The notes under the pieces are model-generated. The model was not told where the DNA came from. It saw only the letters and a list, made by a program, of their open reading frames with translations, and ran no database searches. From positions 1-64,000 of the forward strand of contig QPMI01000063.1 of assembly GCA_004431415.1 (NCBI GenBank): a stretch of 64,000 bases of DNA. The letters run 5' to 3'. This document shows, piece by piece, positions 52,861 through 62,800 of the stretch. A program made the translations under genes and the position numbers. The DNA is from Cyanophora paradoxa (Eukaryota > Glaucocystophyceae > Cyanophorales > Cyanophoraceae). Numbering within the stretch: the first letter of the stretch is position 1; each line of letters starts with the position of its first letter.

Positions 52861-54771
52861 TCAGTTGCCCTTGCCGCCCTTGGCCGCCGGCTTGCCGCCG
52901 CGGGGCGGCGAACGTTCGCGGGCCGGGGACCGTCGGCGCGGCGGCGAGCGGTCGCGGGCGGGGGAGCGGTCGCGGGCGGGGGAGCGGCCGCGGGCGGGCG
53001 AGCGGTCCTTGCCGCGAGAGCGGGCCTTGCCGCCGGCGCCGCCGGAGGTGCCAGAGGACCCGCTGCCGCCGGAGCCGCCAGAGCCGCCGCCGACGCGCGC
53101 CGTGCCGAGGCGGTCGAGGTCAACTGCGCGAGAGACGACAGGGGCGAAGTAAGGGGGGGCCTCGGGCGGGCACGCGGGCGACTTGTCGGCGCCCTGTGTG
53201 CGCGAGGCCGCGGCCATGCCCGTACCCGGAGCAGAGGGCTCCACGGCGCTCAGACCGCGCTCCTTGCCCTTGGGCGCCGCCAGCTTCGCCAGGTAGTCGA
53301 GGACGGCGCCCGGCTCGGCCTCGTGCGAAGGCGGCATGACGGCCGCGGCGAGCTTGTTGGTGGAGCTGGAGCGGGGGCGGGCGAGGAGGGGAAGGTCATC
53401 CTGGAGGAGCGCCGTCTTGTCGGTCAGCGCCTCCATGGGCAGCTTCCCGCCGGCGGACTCCGCCGTGCGGCGGAGGGTCTGCACGGCGCGGTTGCCGCGG
53501 ATCAGGGCGCCGGCCGCCGGCGTCGTGGGCTCGAGCTTCTCTTCGAGCTTAGTCAAGTGGCCCGGCGGGGTGGGAACGGCGCGGGGGGCGGAGGAGGCGC
53601 CGGCGCCGGTGGTCGGGTCGCCGGCCAGGTTGCGGACCAGCGCGACCTCCGTCTGCACGAGGCGGAATGGGTGAAGGGCCGCGGCGGCGAGGGCCTCGGC
53701 CTTCGCCGCCTTCCCCGCGGCGTGCAGGGCGAGCGCGCCCTGGAGGGCGACGCACAGCATGAACTGGGCGGCGCCGTAGGTCCGCGCCATCGCCTCCCAG
53801 CAGGCCAGCGCCATGTGGAAGGCGCCCGACGCCTGGACCGCCCGGAGGGCGTCCTTCACGGCGGGGTCAGCAAGCCGCGAGAGGATGCCCTCCGGCACAT
53901 GCCCCACCAGCGCCATCCGCGCGCGCGTGAGCTGGTCGGCGGGGCGGACGTCGAGGAGGGCAAGGTCGACGCTGAAGCCGTCGAGGATCGCCTTGACGCC
54001 CTCCTCCGACGCCATGTCGCGGATGCTCCACGGGGCCGGGCTGCGGGAGCGGGAGCGGCGGCGGCGGCGGTCGGGGGAGGGGGAGCGGCTGCGGGAGCGG
54101 CTGGGGGAGCGGGAGCGGCTGCGGGAGCGGCTGCGGTCGGCGGAACGGCCGCGGGAGCGGCTGCGGGAGCGGGAACGGCTGCGCCGGCGCCGCTTCTTGC
54201 CGCGGGCTGGTGAGCGGCGGGCCTTCTTCGTGTCGCCCGTCTGCTGCTCGCGATCACGCTGCTGCCGCAGCCGCTCGCGGCCGATGGCCAGGAGGGAGTC
54301 GAGGACCTCCCCCGGCTCGTCGCCCGAGAGGCCGCCCGCGCGGAACAGCCCCTCGAGCGGCGTGCGGAGGCTGTCGGCGCCGGCGTCCGGCAGCGGCAGC
54401 GGGGTGCGGGCGGGCTGGGTGATGAGGGCGAGGGAGGCACCGGCGGCGGGCGAGGCGGTGGGGGCGCCCGTCGCCGAGGCGCCGGCGAGCTGGGCAAGGA
54501 GGGCCGCCATGGGAGCGTTGAAGCGCGGGTTCGGCTCGCCGGCGAGGGCACCCTCGAGTGTGCCGAGGAGGCCGCCGCCGAAGTGGGTGTGGTCGTGCCC
54601 GGGGAGGAAGGCCGTCCAGTCCAGCTCCAGCATGCGGCCGGACCCGAGCGCCTCGCGCACCGGCCGCATGCGGGCGTCCTTCATGGCGGCCCGGAAGCGC
54701 GCGGGGAAGGCCGGGTCGGACGGCTCGAAGCCGAAGGGGAAGGCCAGGCAGCGGGCGATCGCCCACTCCAT
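52861..54771 (-). CDS. Gag-like protein with two RS-rich domains
   Basis: A 636-codon frame from MEWAIARCLAFPFGFEPSD. A globular N-terminal part is followed at about residues 185-250 by an RS domain (KKRRRRSRSRSRSRSRGRS and more). A second globular helical part (about 255-450) includes QLTRARMALVGHVPEGILSR. The C-terminus has Gly/Ser linkers and an R-S-P-A-R-D-R repeat (about 590-625). Its position upstream of RT is where DIRS elements carry a gag-like nucleic-acid-binding protein. RS domains normally bind splicing factors or RNA, so a nuclear or spliceosome-linked role is inferred. The frame is open upstream of the first ATG and probably continues from the ORF at 54,815-55,402. Confidence 0.75.
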   Translation of the reverse strand: MEWAIARCLAFPFGFEPSDPAFPARFRAAMKDARMRPVREALGSGRMLELDWTAFLPGHDHTHFGGGLLGTLEGALAGEPNPRFNAPMAALLAQLAGASATGAPTASPAAGASLALITQPARTPLPLPDAGADSLRTPLEGLFRAGGLSGDEPGEVLDSLLAIGRERLRQQRDREQQTGDTKKARRSPARGKKRRRRSRSRSRSRSRGRSADRSRSRSRSRSPSRSRSRSPSPDRRRRRSRSRSPAPWSIRDMASEEGVKAILDGFSVDLALLDVRPADQLTRARMALVGHVPEGILSRLADPAVKDALRAVQASGAFHMALACWEAMARTYGAAQFMLCVALQGALALHAAGKAAKAEALAAAALHPFRLVQTEVALVRNLAGDPTTGAGASSAPRAVPTPPGHLTKLEEKLEPTTPAAGALIRGNRAVQTLRRTAESAGGKLPMEALTDKTALLQDDLPLLARPRSSSTNKLAAAVMPPSHEAEPGAVLDYLAKLAAPKGKERGLSAVEPSAPGTGMAAASRTQGADKSPACPPEAPPYFAPVVSRAVDLDRLGTARVGGGSGGSGGSGSSGTSGGAGGKARSRGKDRSPARGRSPARDRSPARDRSPPRRRSPARERSPPRGGKPAAKGGKGN

Positions 54772-54814
54772 CGAGTCGCGCGGGGCGGCGGCGATGACGA
54801 CCTCGTAGGTGAGG

Positions 54815-55402
54815 TCAGGAAAAACGGCCGAGGAGGAGGGCCACTAGGCGCGCGATGGCGGACCGCACGCCCAGGGCGATGGTCTTGCCGCGCTCGACGG
54901 CGGCGGGGTCTGAGGCGGCCGGGAGCTCGGCGCGCCGGTGGAACACGAGCGCGCCGTCGCCGCGCGCGACAGTCGTCTCCAGATCTTCGAGGATGCGGCG
55001 CTGGGGTCCCCGCGACCACACGCAGCGCCCCTCCTCGTCGATCGTGAGGACAACGGGCTCGGCGCCGCCTTCAGCGACCGCCGGCGCCGTGAAGGTGAAA
55101 AGCGCGCCGTCGAGGCCGTACGTCGGAATCGACATGATCGTGCCTTCCAGCGGCCGCTCGTCTGGCGCGAGCCGCGTGGCGTTGGTGTCGCCGTCGAGGC
55201 GGCCGCAGAGGAGCGCGTGCACCGCGCTCGCGGTGAGGTCCTTCGGGAGCCGCTCCTTCCGCTCGCGGCAGCGGCCACCGTACAGAACCAGCAGGTCTGC
55301 GTGCGGCGGAAGCGGGTGCGCGTAAGATGTCGCGTCCGTCGTCGGCACGGGCGCTCCCCGCCCCGGCGTGCTATGCGCGGCTCCGCGGCCCCGGGCCCGC
55401 AA
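54815..55402 (-). CDS. N-terminal part of gag-like protein or separate ORF0
   Basis: A 195-codon frame starting MRARGRGAAHSTPGRGAPV and ending VALLLGRFS. It contains a plausible globular domain (ADLLVLYGGRCRERKERLPK, IPTYGLDGALFTFTAPA). The stop is reached just after a five-base T run in the sense strand (plus-strand A run 54,822-54,826). A one-base shift there continues directly into PDLTYEVVIAAAPRDSMEWA of the gag-like ORF. Either the two ORFs are one gene broken by an indel or sequencing error, or a programmed frameshift links them. No recognised family. Confidence 0.6.
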   Translation of the reverse strand: MRARGRGAAHSTPGRGAPVPTTDATSYAHPLPPHADLLVLYGGRCRERKERLPKDLTASAVHALLCGRLDGDTNATRLAPDERPLEGTIMSIPTYGLDGALFTFTAPAVAEGGAEPVVLTIDEEGRCVWSRGPQRRILEDLETTVARGDGALVFHRRAELPAASDPAAVERGKTIALGVRSAIARLVALLLGRFS

Positions 55403-55703
55403 TGTCCACTATGGCCCGGGAGCCATCTTCGGCGCCTGCAGCCCGGAGGCCAGGCCGCCGGCACTCTTCGGAATCTTCGAGAGCCTGCAGCTGGATGCCG
55501 AAGGGAGGAGACGGGAGGTCCGCGGACGACGTCCGACGGAACGTGATGGCCGTCCGGAGCGTGGGGAAGGGGGCCGGAAGTTGCCTAAGGCGCGACCCCT
55601 ATCCCCGTCGCAACCGAATCAGCGCACTCACCGTAACCGGCAAAGAACGTGTCCGAGAGTGGATTGCGCCCGTCGCTCATGCTGCTGCTGCTCTGGCAAT
55701 AGC

Positions 55704-55908
55704 CGGCGAAGACGCTGGAAGCCTCGCTCTAGGTAGCGAGGACAGGGAACAAAGACTGGAGGGGTACAGCTTGCGCAGTCTAGGGCTGTACTCAGCGCGA
55801 GATCGAGGGCCGGAGTTCGAGCGGCGCGGGACGCCCGGCTCGCACCCTCCGCCCGGTCTCGCTTGAAGAAAGCTGGTTACTCTCACGCTCTGCTGGAGTA
55901 ACCCTTCA
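55704..55908 (-). repeat. 205-bp split direct repeat A1
   Basis: The 5' terminal copy (in the element's sense direction) of the repeat at 48,026-48,230. Its outer edge at 55,908 marks the right boundary of the retroelement. Confidence 0.9.
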
Positions 55909-56539
55909 AGCCGCCTTGCCAACTTGCCAATGAGTCAATTCTGACCGAAGGGAAGAAGAGACCAGAGGCTATACTGCCGACTCGTGACCCGTTAATCGAG
56001 TAGTACCTGCTTCCATCCAATAGTGTTCAAGGAGTACCTGTCGGACTTTCGAGGTGTCGTGATTACCGATTGATGAAAGCTCTGGTAACTGCAGTAGCGA
56101 TTGTTAAAAGCTCCGTAAGGACGTACGATTGAAACGAGATTCTGCCGGGGTACGTGTTTGTGTAAAAGCTCCGTAACATGGTCCTAGCCGGGTCTTAGCT
56201 GACTTGGTGCTTGCGTGTGGGCAAGCGTCTGTGCGGTATGCTGGCCGTCGCGATCGATCGCAAGGCCTTGGATATTTCTTCTATGGATGTTAGCAAGTGC
56301 GCTGAGCGTGCTTCCACATCGGCCCTGAGCTAGGATGGAGGTTTTCGCGATCGGCGATCGCGACCTGATGTATTCTGTACCCCCCGCGTATGTCTGTACC
56401 CCCTGTTGTCGATTAATCATAACGTTTCCGGATCCGGATTACCCGAACATTACGTTTTCTTGTTAACACCCGACGTTTCTTGTTCAAAAGTTACGTTTTT
56501 AATTTGTTTTGTTAACGCGTACGTTTCTTGTTAACACCG
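55909..56539. other. Non-coding flank of retroelement
   Basis: No ORF of interest. The 13-mer aaaagctccgtaa occurs twice (about 56,105 and 56,166). Two GTACCCCC motifs lie at about 56,378 and 56,396, and short ttgttaac-type elements at 56,460-56,540. Confidence 0.5.
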
Positions 56540-56800
56540 GGTACCCGATCGGCCCGGCGGATAACAATTCCTACCAAACGTAGATCAAACGCGAGCCGAG
56601 CGGGCGCGCAGCGACCGCGAGGGGAGCCCATTAACGTTTCTTAAAAAGCTTGTAGACGTTAACGTTGCCGGATTACCCGACTGGCCCGGCGGATAACAAT
56701 TCTTACCGAACGGTTAACGTTAACGTTAACGTTATAACCAGTATAACTAATTCAAGTCGCGACCCGAGCGGGCGCGCAGCGCCCGCGAGGGGAGCGACCG
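56540..56800. repeat. Two diverged copies of a ~130-170-bp repeat
   Basis: The blocks ggcccggcggataacaattc (about 56,551 and 56,682) and gagcgggcgcgcag (about 56,598 and 56,767) occur in the same order in both copies. gttaac-rich sequence lies before each. The copies are diverged between the shared blocks. Confidence 0.7.
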
Positions 56801-56814
56801 TCCGTCGGTCGGAG

Positions 56815-57076
56815 ACTCGGATCCGGAGTACCGTACGTAGTACTACGGTACGTACTAGTACTACTACGGTACTAGCCTAGTAGTCTGTCGGACTACCTTA
56901 CGTGGCCTAGTAGTATACGTACTAGTACTATAGTAGTAGTCCGCTACTAGCTATATTTACTATTTAGTCTACTAGTACTAGTAGTACGTATATACTAGCT
57001 ATAGGCTAGGCAGCTTATCCGAATATTAATAATCCGATCCGATGATCAATCGCGCTAGCTATATATATATATATAT
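56815..57076. other. TAC/GTA palindrome-rich region
   Basis: About 200 bases built from overlapping gtac, agtact and ctag palindromes, for example ggtacgtagtactacggtac, ending in a (TA)n tract at about 57,059-57,076. No coding potential. Likely cruciform-prone repeat or satellite-like sequence. Confidence 0.7.
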
Positions 57077-57162
57077 TGTTACCCGCTTCGGTTTCCGTGG
57101 TCCGTTCGGACGTGGACCAGAATCTAACCCGAGGCTGCACTGCCACCGGCAGGACTGTTTAT

Positions 57163-57440
57163 TTTATAAAAGGAAGGACCTATCGACAAAAGAGCCGACC
57201 TATCGTGATCCAGGAAGTACTTTGTTTTTTATCAGAAGGCCTCTTAAGAGGACCAGGGTATCCGGCGTGACGGCTCGCGACGTCAACGTCGACTCGACGA
57301 CCGTGACGAGTCTTACGACCCCGAAACCCGGACCTAAGAGGTTTGGGGGTACATACAACTCACGCCAGCTGTCTTGCAAGCTGCGCATCCATGCGCCGCT
57401 GCTGCACTGCGGCTGCAGTGCTGGAATCAGCAGCTGGATC
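57163..57440. repeat. Tandem 284-bp duplication, copy 1
   Basis: This 278-base unit is repeated almost perfectly at 57,447-57,724 with a 6-base linker. It contains a TATAAA-like start, a gacgtcaacgtcgactcg palindromic patch, a gggggtacat motif and a ctgctgcactgcggctgcag region. It may be a pair of solo terminal repeats. Confidence 0.9.
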
Positions 57441-57446
57441 AAGAGC

Positions 57447-57724
57447 TTTATAAAAGGAAGGACCTATCGACAAAAGAGCCGACCTATCGTGATCCAGGAA
57501 GTACTTTGTTTTTTATCAGAAGGCCTCTTAAGAGGACCAGGGTATCCGGCGTGACGGCTCGCGACGTCAACGTCGACTCGACGACCGTGACGAGTCTTAC
57601 GACCCCGAAACCCGGACCTAAGAGGTTTGGGGGTACATACAACTCACGCCAGCTGTCTTGCAAGCTGCGCATCCATGCGCCGCTGCTGCACTGCGGCTGC
57701 AGTGCTGGAATCAGCAGCTGGATC
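57447..57724. repeat. Tandem 284-bp duplication, copy 2
   Basis: Second copy of the unit at 57,163-57,440. The near identity suggests a recent duplication or unequal exchange between terminal repeats. Confidence 0.9.
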
Positions 57725-59888
57725 TAGATTCTAGAAGCCCAAGCCCCAGACCGTCGGACTCTGCCAGGCTGAGAGGCGCTACCGTAGTATTACCGGTAGG
57801 CGGCGGTAGCGCGCGCTGATCATGAGCCGCTGACATGCGCACATTGCGGCTAGCGCTGTACATGTGCACAGTACGATCATAGTATAGAGCTAGTGCAAGC
57901 GAGCAGCAGCTGCTGAGATAGAGCAAGCTGCGCAAGCCTACACTGTGACAGGCAGCGCAGGAGCCTCGGAGCCAGGCTCGCGCAGTGCGCAGTGCACGTG
58001 GGCCGTGGCCGCCTGAAAGTGTCGCCGTGTCGCCATCGTCGTCGTGTCGCTATCCCCTCCGTGCATGCAGTCACCGAGTCAACACATGCATGCGCATGCG
58101 CTAAAGCTTGCCGCGGCCGGTGATGCCGCAAAAGCGCATAGTTTGCGGCGTAAGGTGCAGCCACCCGCACGCGTGCCTCATTACAATAGAAGCGACAGCT
58201 CATAATCATGATCAGCCGCAGCTGTAGCATGCGCAGCGCTGGAACCGGCTGGGCCCCGCACGTTGACGAGAGTATCATGGCGTCGGTTGCGCGTGGGAGC
58301 TGCGCGTGGGTGCTGCCGCAGTCCCAGCCTGCAGCTGCTCATGGCTTGCACCTTGATCGCCCCCCCGGTGCGCGCGCGCTCCGAGCTTGAGCACGCCCGG
58401 CCCCTGGCAAGAGCTGGGCCGGCGCCCCAGCCGGCAAGCATGCGCATACACGCGCATGCGTAGCCGCGCTGTGGGGGGAGCAGGCCCTCTTTCACCGATG
58501 CCTGCAGCTGACGCACATGCGCAGCTAGCGCTGCAGAACAGGCGAGGGCGTGTACGGAGCTCGACTGCCTGTGCCCCGGCTCTGTCGAGGATGCTTCTCG
58601 AAGGTGCGCGCAGCGCGGGGCCCTCTTCGGAAGCGCTGCTGCGCTGTGCACGTGCAAGCCCTTGCGATCGCTCCTTGGAGCCTCGCTCGAGCTCGCTGGC
58701 CGTGAAGCAAGATCTAGGTCATTATCGAATTCCATTTTAGGCTAGCGTCGCGATCGGCCGAGGCCGCTGAGCTCAGCGGCGAGCTGTGGGCTCCTAATTG
58801 CTTTACCGATGGGCGATACCGCGCCGGGATGCAATTAGAACGCTATATACTCCCGCCTCTGCAATTCACTCTGGGCCTGCAGGCTAAGAAAGGCTCGCCG
58901 GAAGACCCCGTCCCCGTCGACGTCGCGGGTGCCAAGGAGGGCAGTTCGCGCTTTCGCACAGGCGCAGCGGGGCTCGAGCTCGGGGGAGAGCGACGCGGCG
59001 AGGGATTCGACTCTAGCTGCGCGTACATATGCAGCGGGCGCCGGCGCCAGCGTGCGCGTGAGCGTCCTGGCGCTCATCGTCGCGATGTTGTCAGCTGCGG
59101 CGCGCATCCACAATGTGCTCGGCGACGTGCGAGCACGGCTGCAGCTGCTCCCGGGCCGCGTCGACCTCGACGTGTCCCACCGGTGCCGCGGCCGCGGGCG
59201 TGCACCCCACGGCCGTCGCCGTGGGCATCGCCGGCAGCGAGGCGAGAGCTTATGCAGGAGCTCGAGCGCGGCAGCAGCCAGCGAAGCGCTCGCACCCCGA
59301 GCGATGCCCAGCACTAGTACTAGTATCAGATCTAGACGGGATGCCTCACGTTCACGGGGCATCCGGCCAGCGGACCGGCGGCTGCGAGCTGGCGCGCAAA
59401 GCGAAGCCCGACGTCTTCGCGATCGCGGTTGTTCGGCGGAGCAAACGGCTGCGGCTGCTCGCGATCGCCCAGTCGAAAGGGTTTCGCCAGCGCTCCAGCT
59501 GATGGCTTCCGGCCCGCCGGCGTCTGGGCGCGGCTCCTCGGCCCCGCGCGGCTCCTCGCCCCCGCGCAGCTGCCGCCTCGCAGCCCGCAGGCTCCAGCTC
59601 CAGCTGCGCGGCCTCTTCCAGATCGCGCTCCTGGCGATGGGCGCCCGCCAGCTCGGGCTCTACGTCGATGCAGCTCCGACAAGAAGTGCGAGCCTCGGAA
59701 TTCTCCCCGGAATCCAGAGGTCTGGGTCGTTGACGTCACCTTGCAGGCGCGCAGATTTGGGGGAATTATTGGGACGTGAACTGGGGTTGGGGCGGGGACA
59801 CGACCTTCATGTTCTGGTGCGTATCAATGTTGTCAAGCGGATCGCTCACGGGGTCTGCTCGCTCACGAGGTCGGCTGCTGCTGCAGGT
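57725..59888. other. Region without a convincing gene
   Basis: Many gcatgc and tgcatgcgc palindromes (57,800-58,550) and moderate-length frames on both strands, none recognisable. A minus-strand frame at 58,835-59,362 starts with a signal-peptide-like stretch and holds DVDGDGVF, a calcium-loop-like motif. Its codon bias is not persuasive. 5' exons of the gene to the right may lie at 59,500-59,850. Confidence 0.4.
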
Positions 59889-62800
59889 TGAAAATAAACC
59901 AGGGACAGTCCAGGTACACCGGCATTTTGGCCTTCAGAGATGTGCGCGAAGTTCGATTTCGGGACTGAATTGAACCCGGAATCCGACTGGCTGCCCTCAG
60001 ATATGGAAATATCAGCCGATTCCAGGGTACGATTTCTACATTGATATGGACCAAGAAATGTCGCTGTGGTTTGCGCCCAACCGCACCTGACCATGCGCGT
60101 AACTCCGGAGCCTTGTCTCAATGTTTGATCCTGCAGGTTCTGTCCGGAAAGCGACCCCTGCGACGCAAACGGAAACGTACTGGCGGGGGGCGGTCAGAGA
60201 TACGCAGCGGGGTACACGTCATTTCTCTGGTCCTGGTGAGCGGATCTGTTTCTCTTTTCATGCAGCTTCGAGATCGCATGGAGATGAAGTTCATTCTCGC
60301 GTCTCTAATTCAAGAACTCGCCCAGTACCTACTGCGATGGCGGCACTAGCGGGTTCCAGGTCTACATAACCGGTACATACGGTTTCAAGGTGCGCAACCC
60401 GCAATGTGCTGTGAAATGCAAGCATGTGGAGCCCTTCACGCGCTGTTTCCCATTGGTCTACAGATTGGGGAGTGGACGGTCAGCGCGTGCCGTGCTCGCG
60501 TTCGATTTTAGGGCTCTGTGCTGAAGCCGCGCGGGGCGATCGTTGTTTCGGCGCAGCACTTCGCGTTCACGCACGGAGGTGGGGGTCTCAATTTCTACCG
60601 GAACGGCCAGCACATTGGGGGATACGGCCGCCCCGGTGGACTGCCGTGGAGTGAGTCCGAATTCAGTCCACCTCTCGGTGCCGGTGCGCCGGCTGAGCGC
60701 GGCGCGCAGAATCGTGGGCGACGTCGCGAGTGTGGACCTCCTGGAATGCCGGGAACACCATCGCGAACGCGCGGGTCGCCTACTTCGGGTGGTACAACAG
60801 CAGGCTCTCCGGAACCGAGATATGGAACGCCTACGCGAGCAACGCCGTCGCGACGAACCGGGGCCGCTACCTCGACTATCGCATGGACATCTTCGACTGC
60901 GTCTTCCAGTGCGGCGCCAACGCCGTCTGCGATCGGGTGCGCCGCGCGGCGTGCGCTGCCGGATGGGGCCCGTCTCTGATTGCTGCGCCTCACGTGTTTC
61001 GATCGGCAGTCCGGTAATGGGAGGCATCGAGGCGCAAGCCTTCCCGACTGCCCGCCGCGATATTCGCCCTCGCTCGGTCGGCCGTGTCTTACGAAGCTCA
61101 ACCTCCGGAAGCTTTTTTACTGACGCTCCGTTTGCTGATCGTACAGATACCGGTGTCGTCTTGGGCACGAACAACGGCGCCCAGGGGCCGAGGTCCCTCG
61201 CGATACCGGCCCTGACCTTCGGCGGGAACGTCGTGCTCGAAGTGTGGATGAGGCCGCTCCAGGTCCCGGTCCAGGGGGCCGTGCTCTTCGACTTCGGCAA
61301 CTACGACCCGCTCTCCGCCTCGACCAAGTCGAACGTCGACTCCCTCGTGCGCCGCGACCGCGACCCGCTTCCGTTCAGCGGGGTTGTTTCAAGCTGCTCT
61401 GACCGGTCGATTTTCGAAACAGATCATCAGCGCCTGCACCACTCAGTGCACTGTGCGGGCCTGATCCGTCACTCAAGCTCGCTCTGTGCGTTTCTGAGTT
61501 CACCCGGCAGGTCGCATCTGGACGTTTCGCACTGCGGGTCGAGGTTTTCGATGGGTCCACCCGCGTCGGCCAAGTGGACGTGTTTACTGGTAGCACTAAT
61601 GGAATAACGGTGAGACCCTGTTGCGATCGCACTCACACCTTTGCGCTTGCACTTTCACTTTGATTTCTTGCACTGTGAGTTAGGCTCCTAACTGGCGGAC
61701 GTCAACGCGCAGATCGGGGGGTCCTGGCAGTACATCTGGCTGGAGTTCGGCCCTCCCAACGCGGCGAGCGACAGCACCCTGAAGGCTTACCGGGACGGCC
61801 TCCTCATCACGACGACAACCATCAAGTCCATCAAGAGCGTCGCGCACACCACGAACTTCATTGGAAAGGGGAACGAGTGGGTGTGTGCATGCCAATCGTT
61901 CGCCTCACCGGGTGATCGCGTGCGCCGCGCATTCTATTTAGCTAACGCTGGCGAGATGTGTAGGGGAGGCCGTTTTTCCACGGAATTATCCTGACCGAAC
62001 TGCGCCTCTGGAGCGGCACGCGGACGGACGAGCAGGTCATGGAACACTACTTCAACGTCGGGCCGACGCGCTCCTCGATCCATCTGCACTACCCCTTCAA
62101 CGACTGCGCGATATCGGGGAGCGGGACGCGCCGCGCCCTCGACGGGTCCGGGAACGTCCGACACGCGCTGGCGAGCTATCTCATTCCCTTCCCTCGCCGT
62201 TTTGTCGCACGTTTTCTTAACGTCATCCGCAGGTCAACGACGACGCCTACTTTGCTTGCCCGGCGGGCGCTTCCGGCATGACCATCCCGGCGCCGACCAT
62301 CCTGACGGCCTCTGCCACAACCTCCACGAGCGTCCTGGTCTCCCTGACGTGGCAGACGGGCAGCTTCATCGCGAACGTCGAGGTCCGCTGCGGCGGCCTC
62401 GGCGGCCCGTACCGCGCGGTCAAGGCCGTGGAAGACGCCGGGGCGGCCGCGGGCGAGACATTCATCCTCAACACGGTCCCCTCCTACGAGGGCTCGTACA
62501 CGCTCACGTGCACTGCGCTGGCCAGCACGCTTTCGGACGCCTTCTCGGCTGCCTCCGCGAGCGTCGCAGTCAGCGTGCCGGCGGGCGGCTCGCTTCCCAC
62601 GCAGTCCGGTGATTGCTGTCTCTACATTTTCGTATACGCTATTCGATTTCGTACTCACGCCGCCCCCGTTGCAGCGCTCCTCCCCGCCGGGAACAGCAAG
62701 GTGTACAACGTGTACAACCGCCCCCTCATCGACATCGACGATGAGGACGTCGACCGCGAGCTCGTCTACGCCGCGCCGCTGCCCAGCTACCCGCTCGGCA

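Larger units (their letters stand above)
47193..55908 (-). mobile_element. DIRS-order (tyrosine recombinase) retrotransposon with split direct repeats
   Basis: The minus strand encodes, 5' to 3', a gag-like protein, reverse transcriptase/RNase H and a tyrosine recombinase. There is no DDE integrase, which defines the DIRS order. Terminal sequences are direct repeats: 205 bp at 55,704-55,908 and 48,026-48,230, and 351 bp at 48,231-48,581 and 47,193-47,543. In the sense direction the order is A1, ORFs, B1, A2, a 482-base spacer, B2. This is close to the A1-ORFs-B1-A2-B2 layout known for PAT/Ngaro-type elements. B1 and A2 abut exactly at 48,230/48,231. Near-identical repeats and long open frames suggest recent activity. 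Confidence 0.85.

Noticed and set aside
56551-56580. Sequence gcggataacaattcc resembles the bacterial lac operator and could mean vector contamination
   Set aside because: It recurs with changes at about 56,690 inside a diverged endogenous repeat, and no other vector sequence is nearby.
56700-56735. gttaacgttaacgttaac considered as a telomere-like repeat
   Set aside because: Only a few units of a six-base palindrome, internal to other repeats and unlike TTAGGG-type telomeres.
58835-59362. Minus-strand ORF with signal-like N-terminus and a DVDGDGVF calcium-loop-like motif
   Set aside because: Composition is typical of chance GC-rich frames, and a single loop motif is not enough to support a gene.
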